From Streptomyces sp. NBC_00249 (GTDB lineage Bacteria > Actinomycetota > Actinomycetes > Streptomycetales > Streptomycetaceae), in NCBI RefSeq assembly GCF_026342355.1, contig NZ_JAPEMV010000001.1:310001-374000 (forward strand): a stretch of DNA of 64,000 nt, in the 5' to 3' direction. Below the pieces are notes generated by a model. It did no database searches, was not told the DNA's origin, and worked only from the letters and a program-made list of their open reading frames with translations. The translations under genes were made by a program, and so were the position numbers. Shown piece after piece: positions 1 through 9,089 of this stretch. Position 1 is the first letter of the stretch. Each line of letters opens with the position of its first letter.

Positions 1-94
1 GGTCCCCCTCGGGCCCCCGGCCCGGCGCCGCCGCGACCGCCAGCAGGGCGCCGGTCACCGCGGCCACCGTGCTCCACGTCTTCGTCCACGACAT
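1..94 (-). CDS. Secreted protein, N-terminus only (cut by window edge)
   Basis: Reading leftward from ATG at 94 gives about 31 residues that start MSWTKTWSTVAAV and run into an Ala/Val/Leu-rich stretch followed by Pro/Gly, which looks like a signal peptide. The frame is open to the window edge. GGAGGG lies about 11 nt upstream of the ATG, a loose ribosome site. The 258 bp between it and the next gene holds an A-rich patch near 135-175 that could carry divergent promoters. The mature protein is outside the window, so no function can be given. Confidence 0.4.
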   Translation of the reverse strand, partial: MSWTKTWSTVAAVTGALLAVAAAPGRGPEGD

Positions 95-352
95 CGCCAC
101 GCAGCCCTCCCAGATCTCCTACGGCCGGATGGCAGCATCAAAACGATCTGGAGCCAAAACGATGATCACAAACCCGGCGCTGCGGCCGAACGGGCCGCCA
201 AGTGAACCCGCACGGAGCACAGGAGGGCCCTGGCGGCGGGGAAGAGCGCGGCCCGGGCCCGGCCGGGCCCGGCCGCCGCCCGGCCGCCGCGTGGCCTCCG
301 CGTGGCCTCCGCGTGGCCGGAGTCATCCGGTCCGGTCACGTACGCTCGGCGG

Positions 353-973
353 ATGGCGAAGTACTTCGACGTGCACCCCGAGAATCCTCAGCGGCGCACC
401 ATCAGCAGCGTGGCCGACAGCATCCGTTCCGGCGCGCTCATCGCGTATCCGACCGACTCGTGCTTCGCGCTGGGGTGCCAGCTGGGCAACCGCGACGGCA
501 TCACCCGGATCCGGTCGATCCGGAACCTCGACGACCGGCACCACTTCACCCTGGTCTGCCAGAACTTCGCGCAGCTGGGGCAGTTCGTACAGCTGGACAA
601 CGACGTCTTCCGTGCGATCAAGGCGGCGACGCCCGGTCCCTACACCTTCATCCTCAAGGCCACGTCGGAGGTGCCGCGCCAGCTGCTGCACCCGAAGAAG
701 AAGACGGTCGGCGTCCGGATCCCCGACCACCACGTGACCCAGACCCTGCTCGCCGAGCTCGGCGAGCCGCTGGTCTCCAGCACCCTGCTGCTGCCCGACG
801 AGGACGAGCCGCTGACGCAAGGCTGGGAGATCAAGGAGCGGCTCGACCACGTGCTGGACGCCGTCGTCGACTCCGGTGACTGCGGCACCCTGCCGACGAC
901 CGTCATCGACTTCTCCGAGGGCGAGGCCGAGATCGTGCGCCGGGGCGCGGGCGACACGGCGCGCTTCGAGTAG
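353..973 (+). CDS. YciO/Sua5/YrdC-family threonylcarbamoyl-AMP synthase-like protein
   Basis: The 206-residue protein has the YrdC fold signature: a PTDS motif near residue 33 (AYPTDSCFALGCQ), a KxxTPGPYTFIL block and a GVRIPDH block. Family members bind ATP, bicarbonate and threonine to make L-threonylcarbamoyl-AMP for tRNA t6A. This one resembles the YciO branch, whose role is less certain and which usually accompanies a separate TsaC. The start at 353 (MAKYFDVHPEN) was chosen over an in-frame GTG at 302 because the conserved block begins at once. It is monocistronic, is followed by a strong hairpin, and is not part of the RiPP cluster. Confidence 0.85.
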   Translation: MAKYFDVHPENPQRRTISSVADSIRSGALIAYPTDSCFALGCQLGNRDGITRIRSIRNLDDRHHFTLVCQNFAQLGQFVQLDNDVFRAIKAATPGPYTFILKATSEVPRQLLHPKKKTVGVRIPDHHVTQTLLAELGEPLVSSTLLLPDEDEPLTQGWEIKERLDHVLDAVVDSGDCGTLPTTVIDFSEGEAEIVRRGAGDTARFE

Positions 974-993
974 CCGCCCGGGGAGACGCCGAC

Positions 994-1039
994 AGGGGCG
1001 GATTCCGGTTTCCCGGTCCGGGAACCGGAATCTGCCCTT
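994..1039 (+). terminator. Hairpin terminator after the YciO-like gene
   Basis: A near-perfect inverted repeat pairs GATTCCGGTTTCCCG with CGGGAACCGGAATC (1001-1032), with one bulged T, and extends outward through GGGGCG/TGCCC to 994-1039. It starts about 20 nt after the stop. No T-run follows, as is usual in Streptomyces. Confidence 0.65.
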
Positions 1040-1410
1040 CAGTTCGTTCGGATCCAGCCACGGCGGGATACGGCGGGATTGCGCCTTCAATTCAAACTCG
1101 AGCGCGGCGACCATCAGGACTCGTTTAGATATGAACAGTCTTGACCCGCCGACAGTAACTCCACGGGACTCCCGAGTTACGGAGAGGAGAAGTTCGCCTG
1201 GTACGCCGGAATTGATCGGGTCGACGACTCGACTTTCACAAGATCCGTTATGTAGGGTTCCAGTTATTCACCGCCCGACGGGGTGCGGCGAGTGGCCCCA
1301 GGCACGGTTCCGGACTCTTTCCGGAGCATGTCCGGCACGGAGACTCGCCAGACCACCACCCCCGGCGCGCGTTCGTCTGCGACACACGTGACCCGACACG
1401 GGGGACCATC
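1040..1410 (+). promoter_or_regulatory. Gene-free upstream region of the SARP regulator
   Basis: These 371 bp contain no credible gene and are noticeably richer in A/T than the flanks, for example around 1120-1145 and 1220-1265. A TAGGGT at about 1253 could be a -10 element, but no well-spaced -35 is obvious. The region presumably carries the SARP promoter and its upstream control sites. The SARP ATG at 1411 is preceded by a GGGGGA ribosome site. Confidence 0.4.
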
Positions 1411-3177
1411 ATGCGGTTCCAGCTTCTGGGGCCGCTCAGCATTGCGCACGGCCCCGAGACAGTGGTTCTCAAACCGTCCAAGCCGACCAGTCTCCTGGCC
1501 GCCCTTCTGCTCCATCCCGGCACCGTCGTTTCCACCGACTATCTGCTGCGCGCCGTATGGGACGAGGAACCGCCCGCCACCGCGCGAGCCGCACTCCAGA
1601 CGTGCGTGCTGCGCCTGCGCAGGTTATTCGAGAAATACGGCATATCCGCGACCACCATCGAGGCCGTGCCGGGCGGCTACCGCATGCGCAACGACCCCGA
1701 GACCCTCGACCTCGTCCTGTTCCGCTTGCTGACGGCGCGGGCCCGGGCCGCCGCCGGTACCGGCGAGGAACTGTACCGGCTCCGGGAGGCCCTCTCCCTC
1801 TGGCACGGGCAGCCCCTGGCCAACGTCGCCTCGCGCATGCTCCAGCGGGACGCCGTGCCCGCGCTCGAAGAAGAACGGCTGCGGGTCCTGGAGCGGGTCT
1901 GCGACCTCGAACTGGCCGCCGGGAACTGCCACCAGGTCCTGATCGACCTCTACGAGACCACCCGCCGGCACCCCGTCCGCGAGCGGTTCACCGAGCAGCT
2001 CGTCGAGGCCCTCTACCGCACCGGCCGGCAGGCGGAGGCGCTGGCCGAGTACCGCACGGTACGCGACCGGCTGCGCGAGGAACTCGGCGTCGACCCCGGC
2101 CCCGGGCTGCGGCGCCTGGAGCTGGCGATCCTGCGGGCCGAGGAGCTGGGCCCCGCCACCCGTACCGGGGAACCCGAACTCCCCGCGCCGCGCGCCGCGT
2201 CGGCCCTCCCCGCCCCACCGCCGGCCCCCGCGCCGTCGGCGTCGCCGGGCGGGGCCGTGATACCGCCGGTGCCCGGGTTCGCCGGGCGTGAGGACGACCT
2301 GCGGGCCATGGCGCTGCGCCTCACCGACCCCGGCGGGCCCCGGCTGGTGGTCGTCTCCGGAGCTCCCGGGATCGGGAAGTCGGCGCTCGCGCACCAGAGC
2401 GCGTACCAGGTCCGCCAGGCGTTCCCCGGCGGGGTGACCGGCGTCGACCTGGCCCGGCCGGACGGCACCGCGCTGGACGTGGAGGAGGCGCGGAAGCTGC
2501 TGCCCGGGCCGGGCGGCTCCGGGCGGCGGCTGCTGATCCTCGACAACGCGGCCGGCGCCGGGCAGGTGCTGCCGCTGCTGCCCGCGACGGACGGGGCCAC
2601 GGTCGTCGTCACCAGCCGGCGCGGACTGGCGGCGGTGGTCGCCACGCACGGCGGCGCCGTCCACCGGCTCGACGTACTCGGCCCGGGCGACGCGCACGCG
2701 CTGCTGGCCGGGCTCGTGGGGACCGCGCGGATCGCCGCCGAGGAACGGGCCACGAGGGAACTCGCCGCCGTGTGCGGGTACTTCCCGCTCGCGCTGCGGA
2801 TCGCCGCGGGGAGGCTGCTGACCCGGCCCGGGCTGTCCGTCGCCGACTGCGCCGCCTGGCTGGCGGAGGACCCGCCGGGCCGGCTGGCGCTCGCCGAGGA
2901 TCCCCGGCTCTCGGTGCCGGAGGTCATCGGCGGGGCCGTCGGCGCGCTCGCGCCCGAACTGCGCGACGTGTTCCTGCGGTTGGGCGCGCTCGACCCGGGT
3001 TCAGGTCTTTCCGGAGCGGGCAGCGAGACCGTCCTCGAACAACTCGTGGAGGCGGGGCTGCTGGAGGACGGTCCGCCCGGCCAGCCGTACCGGGTCCACG
3101 CCTTCCTGCGGGTCTGCGCGCGCTGGCTGGCGCGGGAACACGGTGGCGCGAGCCGCGCACCCGAGATCTGCCCCTGA
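1411..3177 (+). CDS. SARP-family transcriptional activator with NB-ARC ATPase domain
   Basis: This 588-residue regulator begins MRFQLLGPLSI. It has an OmpR-type winged helix (about 1-95), a bacterial transcriptional activation domain (about 100-245), a Pro/Ala linker and an NB-ARC-like ATPase with Walker A GAPGIGKS at 317-324. AfsR-type SARPs with this layout activate secondary-metabolite operons by binding 11-bp-spaced heptamer repeats. It lacks a long TPR tail, so it is shorter than AfsR. Residue 72 is encoded by TTA (1624-1626), the bldA-dependent codon, so translation should wait for development. It lies 102 bp upstream of the operon that starts at 3280 and is the obvious pathway activator of cluster 1. 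Confidence 0.9.
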   Translation: MRFQLLGPLSIAHGPETVVLKPSKPTSLLAALLLHPGTVVSTDYLLRAVWDEEPPATARAALQTCVLRLRRLFEKYGISATTIEAVPGGYRMRNDPETLDLVLFRLLTARARAAAGTGEELYRLREALSLWHGQPLANVASRMLQRDAVPALEEERLRVLERVCDLELAAGNCHQVLIDLYETTRRHPVRERFTEQLVEALYRTGRQAEALAEYRTVRDRLREELGVDPGPGLRRLELAILRAEELGPATRTGEPELPAPRAASALPAPPPAPAPSASPGGAVIPPVPGFAGREDDLRAMALRLTDPGGPRLVVVSGAPGIGKSALAHQSAYQVRQAFPGGVTGVDLARPDGTALDVEEARKLLPGPGGSGRRLLILDNAAGAGQVLPLLPATDGATVVVTSRRGLAAVVATHGGAVHRLDVLGPGDAHALLAGLVGTARIAAEERATRELAAVCGYFPLALRIAAGRLLTRPGLSVADCAAWLAEDPPGRLALAEDPRLSVPEVIGGAVGALAPELRDVFLRLGALDPGSGLSGAGSETVLEQLVEAGLLEDGPPGQPYRVHAFLRVCARWLAREHGGASRAPEICP

Positions 3178-3253
3178 CCCACACGCTCCCCCACCTCCCA
3201 CTCCCCCACCCCTCACCCGTCCCACCGGCATTTCCCACCTCACGCTTCTCCCC

Positions 3254-3271
3254 ACTCAGACCGCACTCAGA
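3254..3271 (+). promoter_or_regulatory. Direct repeat ACTCAGA x2 with 11-bp period before the operon
   Basis: ACTCAGA occurs at 3254-3260 and again at 3265-3271, an 11-bp start-to-start period as in SARP boxes. It lies only 8 bp before the ATG at 3280, closer than a normal activator site, and its right end overlaps the ribosome-binding region (AGAGGTG). It shares TCAG with the repeats before the precursor gene. It is a weak candidate. Confidence 0.25.
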
Positions 3272-3279
3272 GGTGTTCC

Positions 3280-5502
3280 ATGTCCCAAGCCAGCTACCAG
3301 GCCGTCGCGGCGACCCGGCCCCGCATCCGCCGTGACGTGCTCTTCACCGAGACCCCCGACGGGGTGCTCTTCCACAACTCCGACGGCGGTTTCCGCCTCA
3401 CCGCGCGCACCGCGTACCGCTTCGCCACGCTGATCGTCCCGCACCTGACGGGCGAACACTCCGTCGCCGAGCTCTGTCAGGGGCTGGGCGAACCCCAGCG
3501 CACGATGATCGGCGAACTCGTCAAGACCCTGTACGAACGGGACTTCGCCCGCGCCGTGGAGGAGCCCGGCGCGGCGGAGCTCCCCGCCGCCGTCCCGGAA
3601 CCGGACGTCGCCCGCCGGTTCGCGCCGCAGATCGCCTACGCCGACCACTACGCGGACGACGCCGAGGCCCGCTTCCTGCGCTTCCGGGGGACCCGGGTCG
3701 CCGTGCTCGGTGCGGACGCGGTCGCCCGCTGGTGCGCGGTGAGCCTGGTCCGCAACGGCTGCGCGGTCGTCGGCGTCCTGCCGGGGGCGGCCGCGCAGGA
3801 GGTCGAGGCGGAGGCGGCCGAGGCCCGCGCCGATGGCTGCCCGGTGGAGATACGCACCCTGCCGGACGGTGAAACCCCGCTGGGCTGGGCCGAGTTGGAG
3901 GGGTTCGACTTCGTCGTGGTGAGCGGCGGGGCGGGCGCGCCCGCGCGGCTCTTCCCGCTGCTGCGCGCCGGGATACCCGAGGGCCGAAGCCTGCTGCCCG
4001 CCTGGTCGTACGGGAACGACGCCGTCGTCGGCCCGCTGATGACGCACGGCGCGGCCGGCTGCTGGTCCTGCGCGGCGCTGCGGCTGGGCGCGGCGCGCGG
4101 GGGTGCGGGGGCCGCCGAGCTGTGGAGTTCGCTGGCGCTGCCGGGCGCGCCCCTGGCCGCCGGGCCGGTGCCGGGGCGGCCGCTGGCCGCGATGATCGGC
4201 AACCTGCTGGGCTACGAGGTGTTCCGTGCGACGTCGGGGGCGCTGCCCGCCGAGACCGCCGGGCGGCTGCTCGTCCAGGACATGGCCTCGCTGGACGTGA
4301 CGGCCGAGCCGCTGTTCCCGCATCCGCGCTGCCCGTTCTGCGTGCCCGAGGGGCCGGCCGAGCAGGCCGTGGACCTCGCGTCGGCCGGGACCTCGGGCGC
4401 GCCCGCGCTGCCCACGCTGGAGACGGCCCGTGAAGCCGACGCCCTGGTCGAGGAGTTGAACCGGCGCTCCGCGCTGGTGCGCCCGTACGCGGGGGTGTTC
4501 ACCCGGTACGCGGACGAGGAGCTGACGCAGATCCCGCTGAAGCTGGGCGTGGTCGAGCTGGGCGTCGGGCACGCGGGGCCGCGTACGGTCGCCGCCTTCG
4601 ACGTCCACCACGTGGCGGGTGCGCGGATGCGGGCCCTCGACGCGGCGGCCCTGGTGTACGCGGAGCACGTGGTGCCCGCGCGGGGGCTGGTCGAGGTCCC
4701 CGGGGCGCCGGCGGCCGGGGACCCGGCGGCGGTGGTCCCTGCGGCGCTGGCCACGGCCTCGGGGATGCCGGGCGAGGTGGCGGCGTACCAGCGGGCGGTG
4801 TCCCTGCTGACGAAGGAGCCCGTGCTGGTCCCGGCGGGCGCGGTACGGCCGTTCGGCCCGCACAACGCCGACCGGCTCTTCGAGCGGACCCGGGCCGGGG
4901 CGGGCGCCGGTCCCTCCGCCGCCGACGCGGCGGCCGCCGGGCTGCTGTCGGCGCTCGGGCACGCCGCGCTGCTGCGGGCCGTACGGGGTGCGGCGGCGGC
5001 GCGCGTACCGCTGCCCGGGCCCGACGGCGCAGACGCCGAGCTCACCTTCCTCGTCCGGTCGGCCGACCGGCTGGAGCTGGCGGTGGAACTGCTGGACCTG
5101 GGCGAGGGCGGGCGCAGCGGCGTACAGGTGCTGCTGGCGCGGGCCGGGGAGCGGTGGGCGCTGGGCGAGGGCCTGGACCGGCGTACGGCGGCGGTCGCGG
5201 CGCTGCGGGAGCTGCTGGGCGCGGTGCAGTACGAGGCGGACGGGGCGGGCCCGGGCGGCCCGGCCGACACCGGTGACCCGCTGCTGCGCGACCTGGACGC
5301 CCGCGCGATCGGCGTCTCCGGGGCCGGGGCGGAGCCGGTGGCGGGGCCGGGCACGTCGTGGGAGCGGGTGCTGGAGCGGCTCGGCGACGCCGGGCTCGAC
5401 GCGTACGTGGTGGCGACCGGCTCGCCGGAGCTGGCGGGCGTGGGCATCCACACCGTGCGGGTCCTGCTGACGTCGGTACGGGAGTCCGGCGATGACGCGT
5501 AG
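3280..5502 (+). CDS. TOMM F-type (RRE plus ThiF-like) leader-binding cyclodehydratase partner
   Basis: The 740-residue protein opens with a PqqD-like winged-helix region (about 15-95), the RiPP recognition element that binds the precursor leader. An E1/ThiF-like region follows (about 125-360), with zinc-type CxxC pairs at C261/C264 and C351/C354. The C-terminal half resembles a degenerate YcaO (GIHTVRVLL near the end corresponds to GLHTVSVLV in the next gene). Ocin-ThiF-like proteins of thiopeptide and LAP pathways present the substrate to a separate YcaO enzyme. It overlaps the next gene by 11 nt, so the two are translationally coupled. The role follows from family and context; which YcaO it serves is not known. 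Confidence 0.8.
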   Translation: MSQASYQAVAATRPRIRRDVLFTETPDGVLFHNSDGGFRLTARTAYRFATLIVPHLTGEHSVAELCQGLGEPQRTMIGELVKTLYERDFARAVEEPGAAELPAAVPEPDVARRFAPQIAYADHYADDAEARFLRFRGTRVAVLGADAVARWCAVSLVRNGCAVVGVLPGAAAQEVEAEAAEARADGCPVEIRTLPDGETPLGWAELEGFDFVVVSGGAGAPARLFPLLRAGIPEGRSLLPAWSYGNDAVVGPLMTHGAAGCWSCAALRLGAARGGAGAAELWSSLALPGAPLAAGPVPGRPLAAMIGNLLGYEVFRATSGALPAETAGRLLVQDMASLDVTAEPLFPHPRCPFCVPEGPAEQAVDLASAGTSGAPALPTLETAREADALVEELNRRSALVRPYAGVFTRYADEELTQIPLKLGVVELGVGHAGPRTVAAFDVHHVAGARMRALDAAALVYAEHVVPARGLVEVPGAPAAGDPAAVVPAALATASGMPGEVAAYQRAVSLLTKEPVLVPAGAVRPFGPHNADRLFERTRAGAGAGPSAADAAAAGLLSALGHAALLRAVRGAAAARVPLPGPDGADAELTFLVRSADRLELAVELLDLGEGGRSGVQVLLARAGERWALGEGLDRRTAAVAALRELLGAVQYEADGAGPGGPADTGDPLLRDLDARAIGVSGAGAEPVAGPGTSWERVLERLGDAGLDAYVVATGSPELAGVGIHTVRVLLTSVRESGDDA

Positions 5503-7426
5503 GGCCGGGGCCCGGCTGGTCCGGGCCGACGCCGCGCTCGCGGCGGGCCTCGGGGCCGAGGCGGCCGAACGGTTCACGGCCCTGCTGGACCGTGCCCTTT
5601 CGGCCCTGGACGGGCCGCCGGTGGCCCTGTCGGCGCTGGGCGTACGCGACTCGTTCGCCCAGGCGGGCAGTGGGGGCTTCGACGCGCGTGGTGAGGTGCC
5701 CGTGCGGGTGTACGGGTACCAGGCTGTCGTCGGGCCCGTGCCGGGCGGTGGTGCGGCGGGGTGTGCCCGGTGTCTGGAGCGGCGTTGGCAGGCCGTGCGG
5801 TCCGTCGCGCTGCGGGACGCCCTGGAGCTGGGCGGGGGCACCCGGGCGGCGGGCGGCTGGCCGTACGCGCACGCCTTCGCCGCCGACGCCCTCGCGGCGC
5901 TGGTGGTGCGGGCGGAGCGGGCCGGGGCTCCCGGCGGGGTGTTCCCCGAGGTGCGGGTGCTGGACCTGCGCAGCGGGGCGGTGCGCGGGTATCCGCTGGT
6001 GCCCGATCCGGAGTGCCCGGTGTGCGGTACGCCCTCGGTGGACGCGGCGGGGGTACTGGAGCTGGCTCCGGCGCCCAAGTACCGGCCGGGTGCGTTCCGT
6101 ACGCGGCCCGTGGAGGCGTACGGGATCGAGGTGGCGGCCTTCGCCAACCCCCTGTGCGGGGCGCTGGGCCCCTCCTTGGTGCAGGACGTCTCCTCGACCT
6201 CCACCTCGGCGACCATCGGCTGCTTCTCCATGCGCTCGGGCGAGTACCTGCGCGAGACGTTCTGGGGCGGCCACACGGACTCCTTCGACCGCAGTGCGCG
6301 CGTCGGCGTGCTGGAGGGACTGGAGCGGTACGCGGGGATGCGCTCGCGCGCCCGGACCACCAGCGTCACCGGCTCCCTGCGCTCGCTCGGCCCGGACGCC
6401 GTCGACCCGCGCGAAGTCGGCCTGTACAGCGAGCGGTTCCACCGGGACAACCCCCGGGTGCGGCCCTTCGACCCCGACCGGGAGATCCCCTGGGTGTGGG
6501 GCTGGTCGCTGCGCGACCGGACGCCGCGCCTGGTGCCGGAAGTGCTGACGTACTATCACGCCCCGGGCCTGGAGAACCGGTTCGTGCAGGAGTCCTCCAA
6601 CGGGTGTGCCTCCGGCGGGAGTCTGGCCGAGGCCTGCTACTTCGGCCTGATGGAGGTCGTCGAACGGGACGCCTTCCTGCTGGCCTGGTACGGACGTCAG
6701 CCGCTGCCGGAGATCGACCCGGAGACCAGCTCCCGCGCCTCGACGCGGGCGATGGTCGACCGGCTCGCGCTCTACGGGTACCGGGCGCGGTTCTTCGACA
6801 CCCGGATCAGCTTCCCGATCCCGGTGGTGACGGCCGTCGCGGAGCGGTTCGACGGCGGCACCGGCCGGATGTGCTTCGGGGCGGGAGCCGGACTGGACCC
6901 GGAGTCGGCGCTGGACTCGGCGCTGTGCGAGATCGCCACGGACGCCGTGAACCTGCCCGGGCGCACCGAGCGGGACGCGGACCGGCTGCGCGCGATGGCG
7001 GCCGACTTCGACCTGGTCACCGCGCTGCACGACCATCCGCTGGTGTACGGGGTACCGGAGATGGGCCGGCACGCCGACTTCCTGCTGCGCGGTGCCCCGG
7101 CCGGGCCCCTGCGGCCGGTGCGGTCGCTGGCCGGGCCCGGGACGGTCGCTGACGACGTGCGCGAGGACCTGACGCGGTGCGTCGACGCCGTCGCCGCCGG
7201 GGGCTTCGACGTGGTGGTGGTCGACCAGACCCTGCCGGAGCAGCGGGCGCTGGGCCTGCACACGGTGAGCGTGCTGGTGCCGGGTCTGCTGCCGATCGAC
7301 TTCGGCTGGTCGCGCCAGCGTGCGCTCGGCATGCCCCGGATGAGGACCGCCCTGCGGGCGGCGGGACTGCGCGAGCGGGATCTGGAGCCCGCCGATCTCA
7401 ATCCGGCTCCGCACCCCTTCCCCTGA
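5492..7426 (+). CDS. YcaO-domain azoline cyclodehydratase, first copy
   Basis: This 644-residue D-protein has an N-terminal zinc-like region with C91/C94 and C175/C178, then a YcaO domain with LEGLERYAG and a glutamate-rich ATP site ending in ERDAFLLAWYG (from residue 391). The C-terminus is PHPFP, the proline-rich tail known to be needed for cyclodehydratase activity. YcaO enzymes phosphorylate the amide backbone with ATP and convert Cys, Ser or Thr into thiazoline or (methyl)oxazoline. ATG at 5492 sits inside the end of the F-type gene. A second YcaO at 15958 is similar in length and layout, which raises the possibility that the two divide Cys and Ser/Thr residues between them (inference). 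Confidence 0.88.
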   Translation: MTRRAGARLVRADAALAAGLGAEAAERFTALLDRALSALDGPPVALSALGVRDSFAQAGSGGFDARGEVPVRVYGYQAVVGPVPGGGAAGCARCLERRWQAVRSVALRDALELGGGTRAAGGWPYAHAFAADALAALVVRAERAGAPGGVFPEVRVLDLRSGAVRGYPLVPDPECPVCGTPSVDAAGVLELAPAPKYRPGAFRTRPVEAYGIEVAAFANPLCGALGPSLVQDVSSTSTSATIGCFSMRSGEYLRETFWGGHTDSFDRSARVGVLEGLERYAGMRSRARTTSVTGSLRSLGPDAVDPREVGLYSERFHRDNPRVRPFDPDREIPWVWGWSLRDRTPRLVPEVLTYYHAPGLENRFVQESSNGCASGGSLAEACYFGLMEVVERDAFLLAWYGRQPLPEIDPETSSRASTRAMVDRLALYGYRARFFDTRISFPIPVVTAVAERFDGGTGRMCFGAGAGLDPESALDSALCEIATDAVNLPGRTERDADRLRAMAADFDLVTALHDHPLVYGVPEMGRHADFLLRGAPAGPLRPVRSLAGPGTVADDVREDLTRCVDAVAAGGFDVVVVDQTLPEQRALGLHTVSVLVPGLLPIDFGWSRQRALGMPRMRTALRAAGLRERDLEPADLNPAPHPFP

Positions 7427-7434
7427 CCCGGCCG

Positions 7435-7461
7435 CCGACGCGTCCGACGCATCCGACGCGT
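7435..7461 (+). repeat. Three 9-bp tandem repeats between YcaO and oxidase genes
   Basis: CCGACGCGT, CCGACGCAT, CCGACGCGT and a decayed fourth copy fill the short gap after the first YcaO. They look like a slippage product. The ribosome site GAGGAGG of the next gene follows at once. Confidence 0.6.
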
Positions 7462-7484
7462 CCGAAACGAACCGAGGAGGACCC

Positions 7485-9059
7485 GTGGGCTACGCCCATG
7501 ACTACGCCAGCGCCATCCTGCACCGGGGCCGGGTGCCCATGGAGCCCGTCGACTTCGTGCCCGACTGGGCCGACCGCCCCCGCAAGGCGAAGTACTACCC
7601 GTACGCCGAGACCCTGCCGCTGCCCGCTCCGCCGGACGGCACCCCGCCGGGCCCGGGCCCGGCGGGCGGGTTCACCCTGCCGCTGCTGTCCGGGATGCTC
7701 CAGGACTCGTACGGGCTGACCGGGCGGCGCCTGGGCGTGCAGGCCAACACCGACCTGGCGGCGCTCCCCCACTACCCGCAGGCCAACTGGTCGCGGGGCA
7801 CGGCCTCCGGCGGCGGTCTGTATCCCGTCGGCGTGTACTGGGCGGCCGGGGCCGGCGGGCCGCTCACCCCGGGCGTGTACCACTACGCCCCGCACCAGCA
7901 CGGGCTGCGGCGGCTGCTGACCGGCGATGTCACCGGTGAGGTCCGCGAGGCCCTCGACGCCGGACCCGGCCGCCCCGAGGGGCCCCGCGCGGCCGGGCAG
8001 TACCTGCTGCTCAGCGTCAAGTACTGGCAGAACGCCTTCAAGTACAACAGCTTCTCCTTCCACGCCGTCAGCATGGACGTCGGTACGGTCCTCCAGACCT
8101 GGCGGCTGTGGGCGGCGGCCCACGGGCTGCGGATCGCGCCCGCGCTCTGGTTCGACGAGGAGCGGCTCGCCGGGCTGCTCGGGGTCCTCCCCGAGGAGGA
8201 GGGGATCTTCGCGGTCGTCCCGCTGGAGTGGGAGGGCGAGGACCGCGAGGCCCCGGCCGGACCGCCCCCGGCGCGGGTGTCCGTACGCCACCGGGACGCC
8301 GAACGCTCGCGTACCGTCCTGCCGTTCGAGACCCTGCGCCGGATCCACGGGGCCACCCTCGGCCGGGCCGCCGACCGTCCGGCGCCCGGCGCCCTCGACA
8401 CGGCGGCCGCCTACCCGCCCCGGGGCGGGCAGCCCGTACCGCTGCCCGCCGCCGCGCCCGCGCCGATGGGTCCGGCGGCGGCGCTGCGGGCCCGGCGCAG
8501 CAGCTTCGGCCGCTTCGACGCGAGCCGGCCGCTCGGGGCGGCGCAGCTCGCGGCCGCCCTGGCCGACTGCGCGGCGACCTCGGCGGGCAGCGAGGCCGAA
8601 CGCGCCGGGGGGCCGCCGCTCACCGCGCTGTACGCCTTCGTCAACCACGTCGAGGGCATCGCGCCCGGCAGCTACGCCTACGACCCGCGGGCCCACGCCC
8701 TGCGGCTGGTGGTCCCCGGGCCGCCCGGCCCGTTCCTCCAGCGCAACTACTTCCTGTCCAACTACAACCTGGAGCAGGCGGGCGCGGTACTGGTGCCGAC
8801 GGTGCGCACCGGGGCGGTGCTCGACGCGGTCGGCGACCGCGGCTACCGCCTCGTCGGGGCCGCCGTCGGCGCGGTCGCGCAGACCTTCTACACGACGGCG
8901 GCGGCCCACGGGCTGGGTGCGGGCGTCGCGCTCGGCTTCGACAACGTCTCCTACGCCGAGCGGCTGGGCTTCGAGGACACCGACGAGGCCCCGCTGCTGG
9001 TGATGCTGCTGGGCCACGAACGGCCGCGGCCCGCCGACTTCCGCCACGAGATCGCCTGA
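7485..9059 (+). CDS. SagB/ThcOx-type FMN-dependent azoline oxidase
   Basis: The 524-residue protein starts at GTG with GAGGAGG 4 nt upstream. It carries two nitroreductase-like halves, the first with RGTASGGGLYPVGVYW and a KYWQNAFKY block, the second starting near ARRSSFGRFDAS. SagB-family enzymes use FMN to oxidise azolines to azoles, fixing thiazoles and oxazoles in the peptide. The duplicated layout matches long actinobacterial SagB proteins. Its place between the YcaO and LanB genes in one operon supports the assignment. The product should therefore carry azoles rather than only azolines. Confidence 0.88.
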   Translation: MGYAHDYASAILHRGRVPMEPVDFVPDWADRPRKAKYYPYAETLPLPAPPDGTPPGPGPAGGFTLPLLSGMLQDSYGLTGRRLGVQANTDLAALPHYPQANWSRGTASGGGLYPVGVYWAAGAGGPLTPGVYHYAPHQHGLRRLLTGDVTGEVREALDAGPGRPEGPRAAGQYLLLSVKYWQNAFKYNSFSFHAVSMDVGTVLQTWRLWAAAHGLRIAPALWFDEERLAGLLGVLPEEEGIFAVVPLEWEGEDREAPAGPPPARVSVRHRDAERSRTVLPFETLRRIHGATLGRAADRPAPGALDTAAAYPPRGGQPVPLPAAAPAPMGPAAALRARRSSFGRFDASRPLGAAQLAAALADCAATSAGSEAERAGGPPLTALYAFVNHVEGIAPGSYAYDPRAHALRLVVPGPPGPFLQRNYFLSNYNLEQAGAVLVPTVRTGAVLDAVGDRGYRLVGAAVGAVAQTFYTTAAAHGLGAGVALGFDNVSYAERLGFEDTDEAPLLVMLLGHERPRPADFRHEIA

Positions 9060-9089
9060 CCGGGCGACGAGAGAAGCAGGAAGACCAGG

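Noticed and set aside
1040..1410. A small gene before the SARP
   Set aside because: Short frames here have no ribosome site and their composition is unlike the coding regions.
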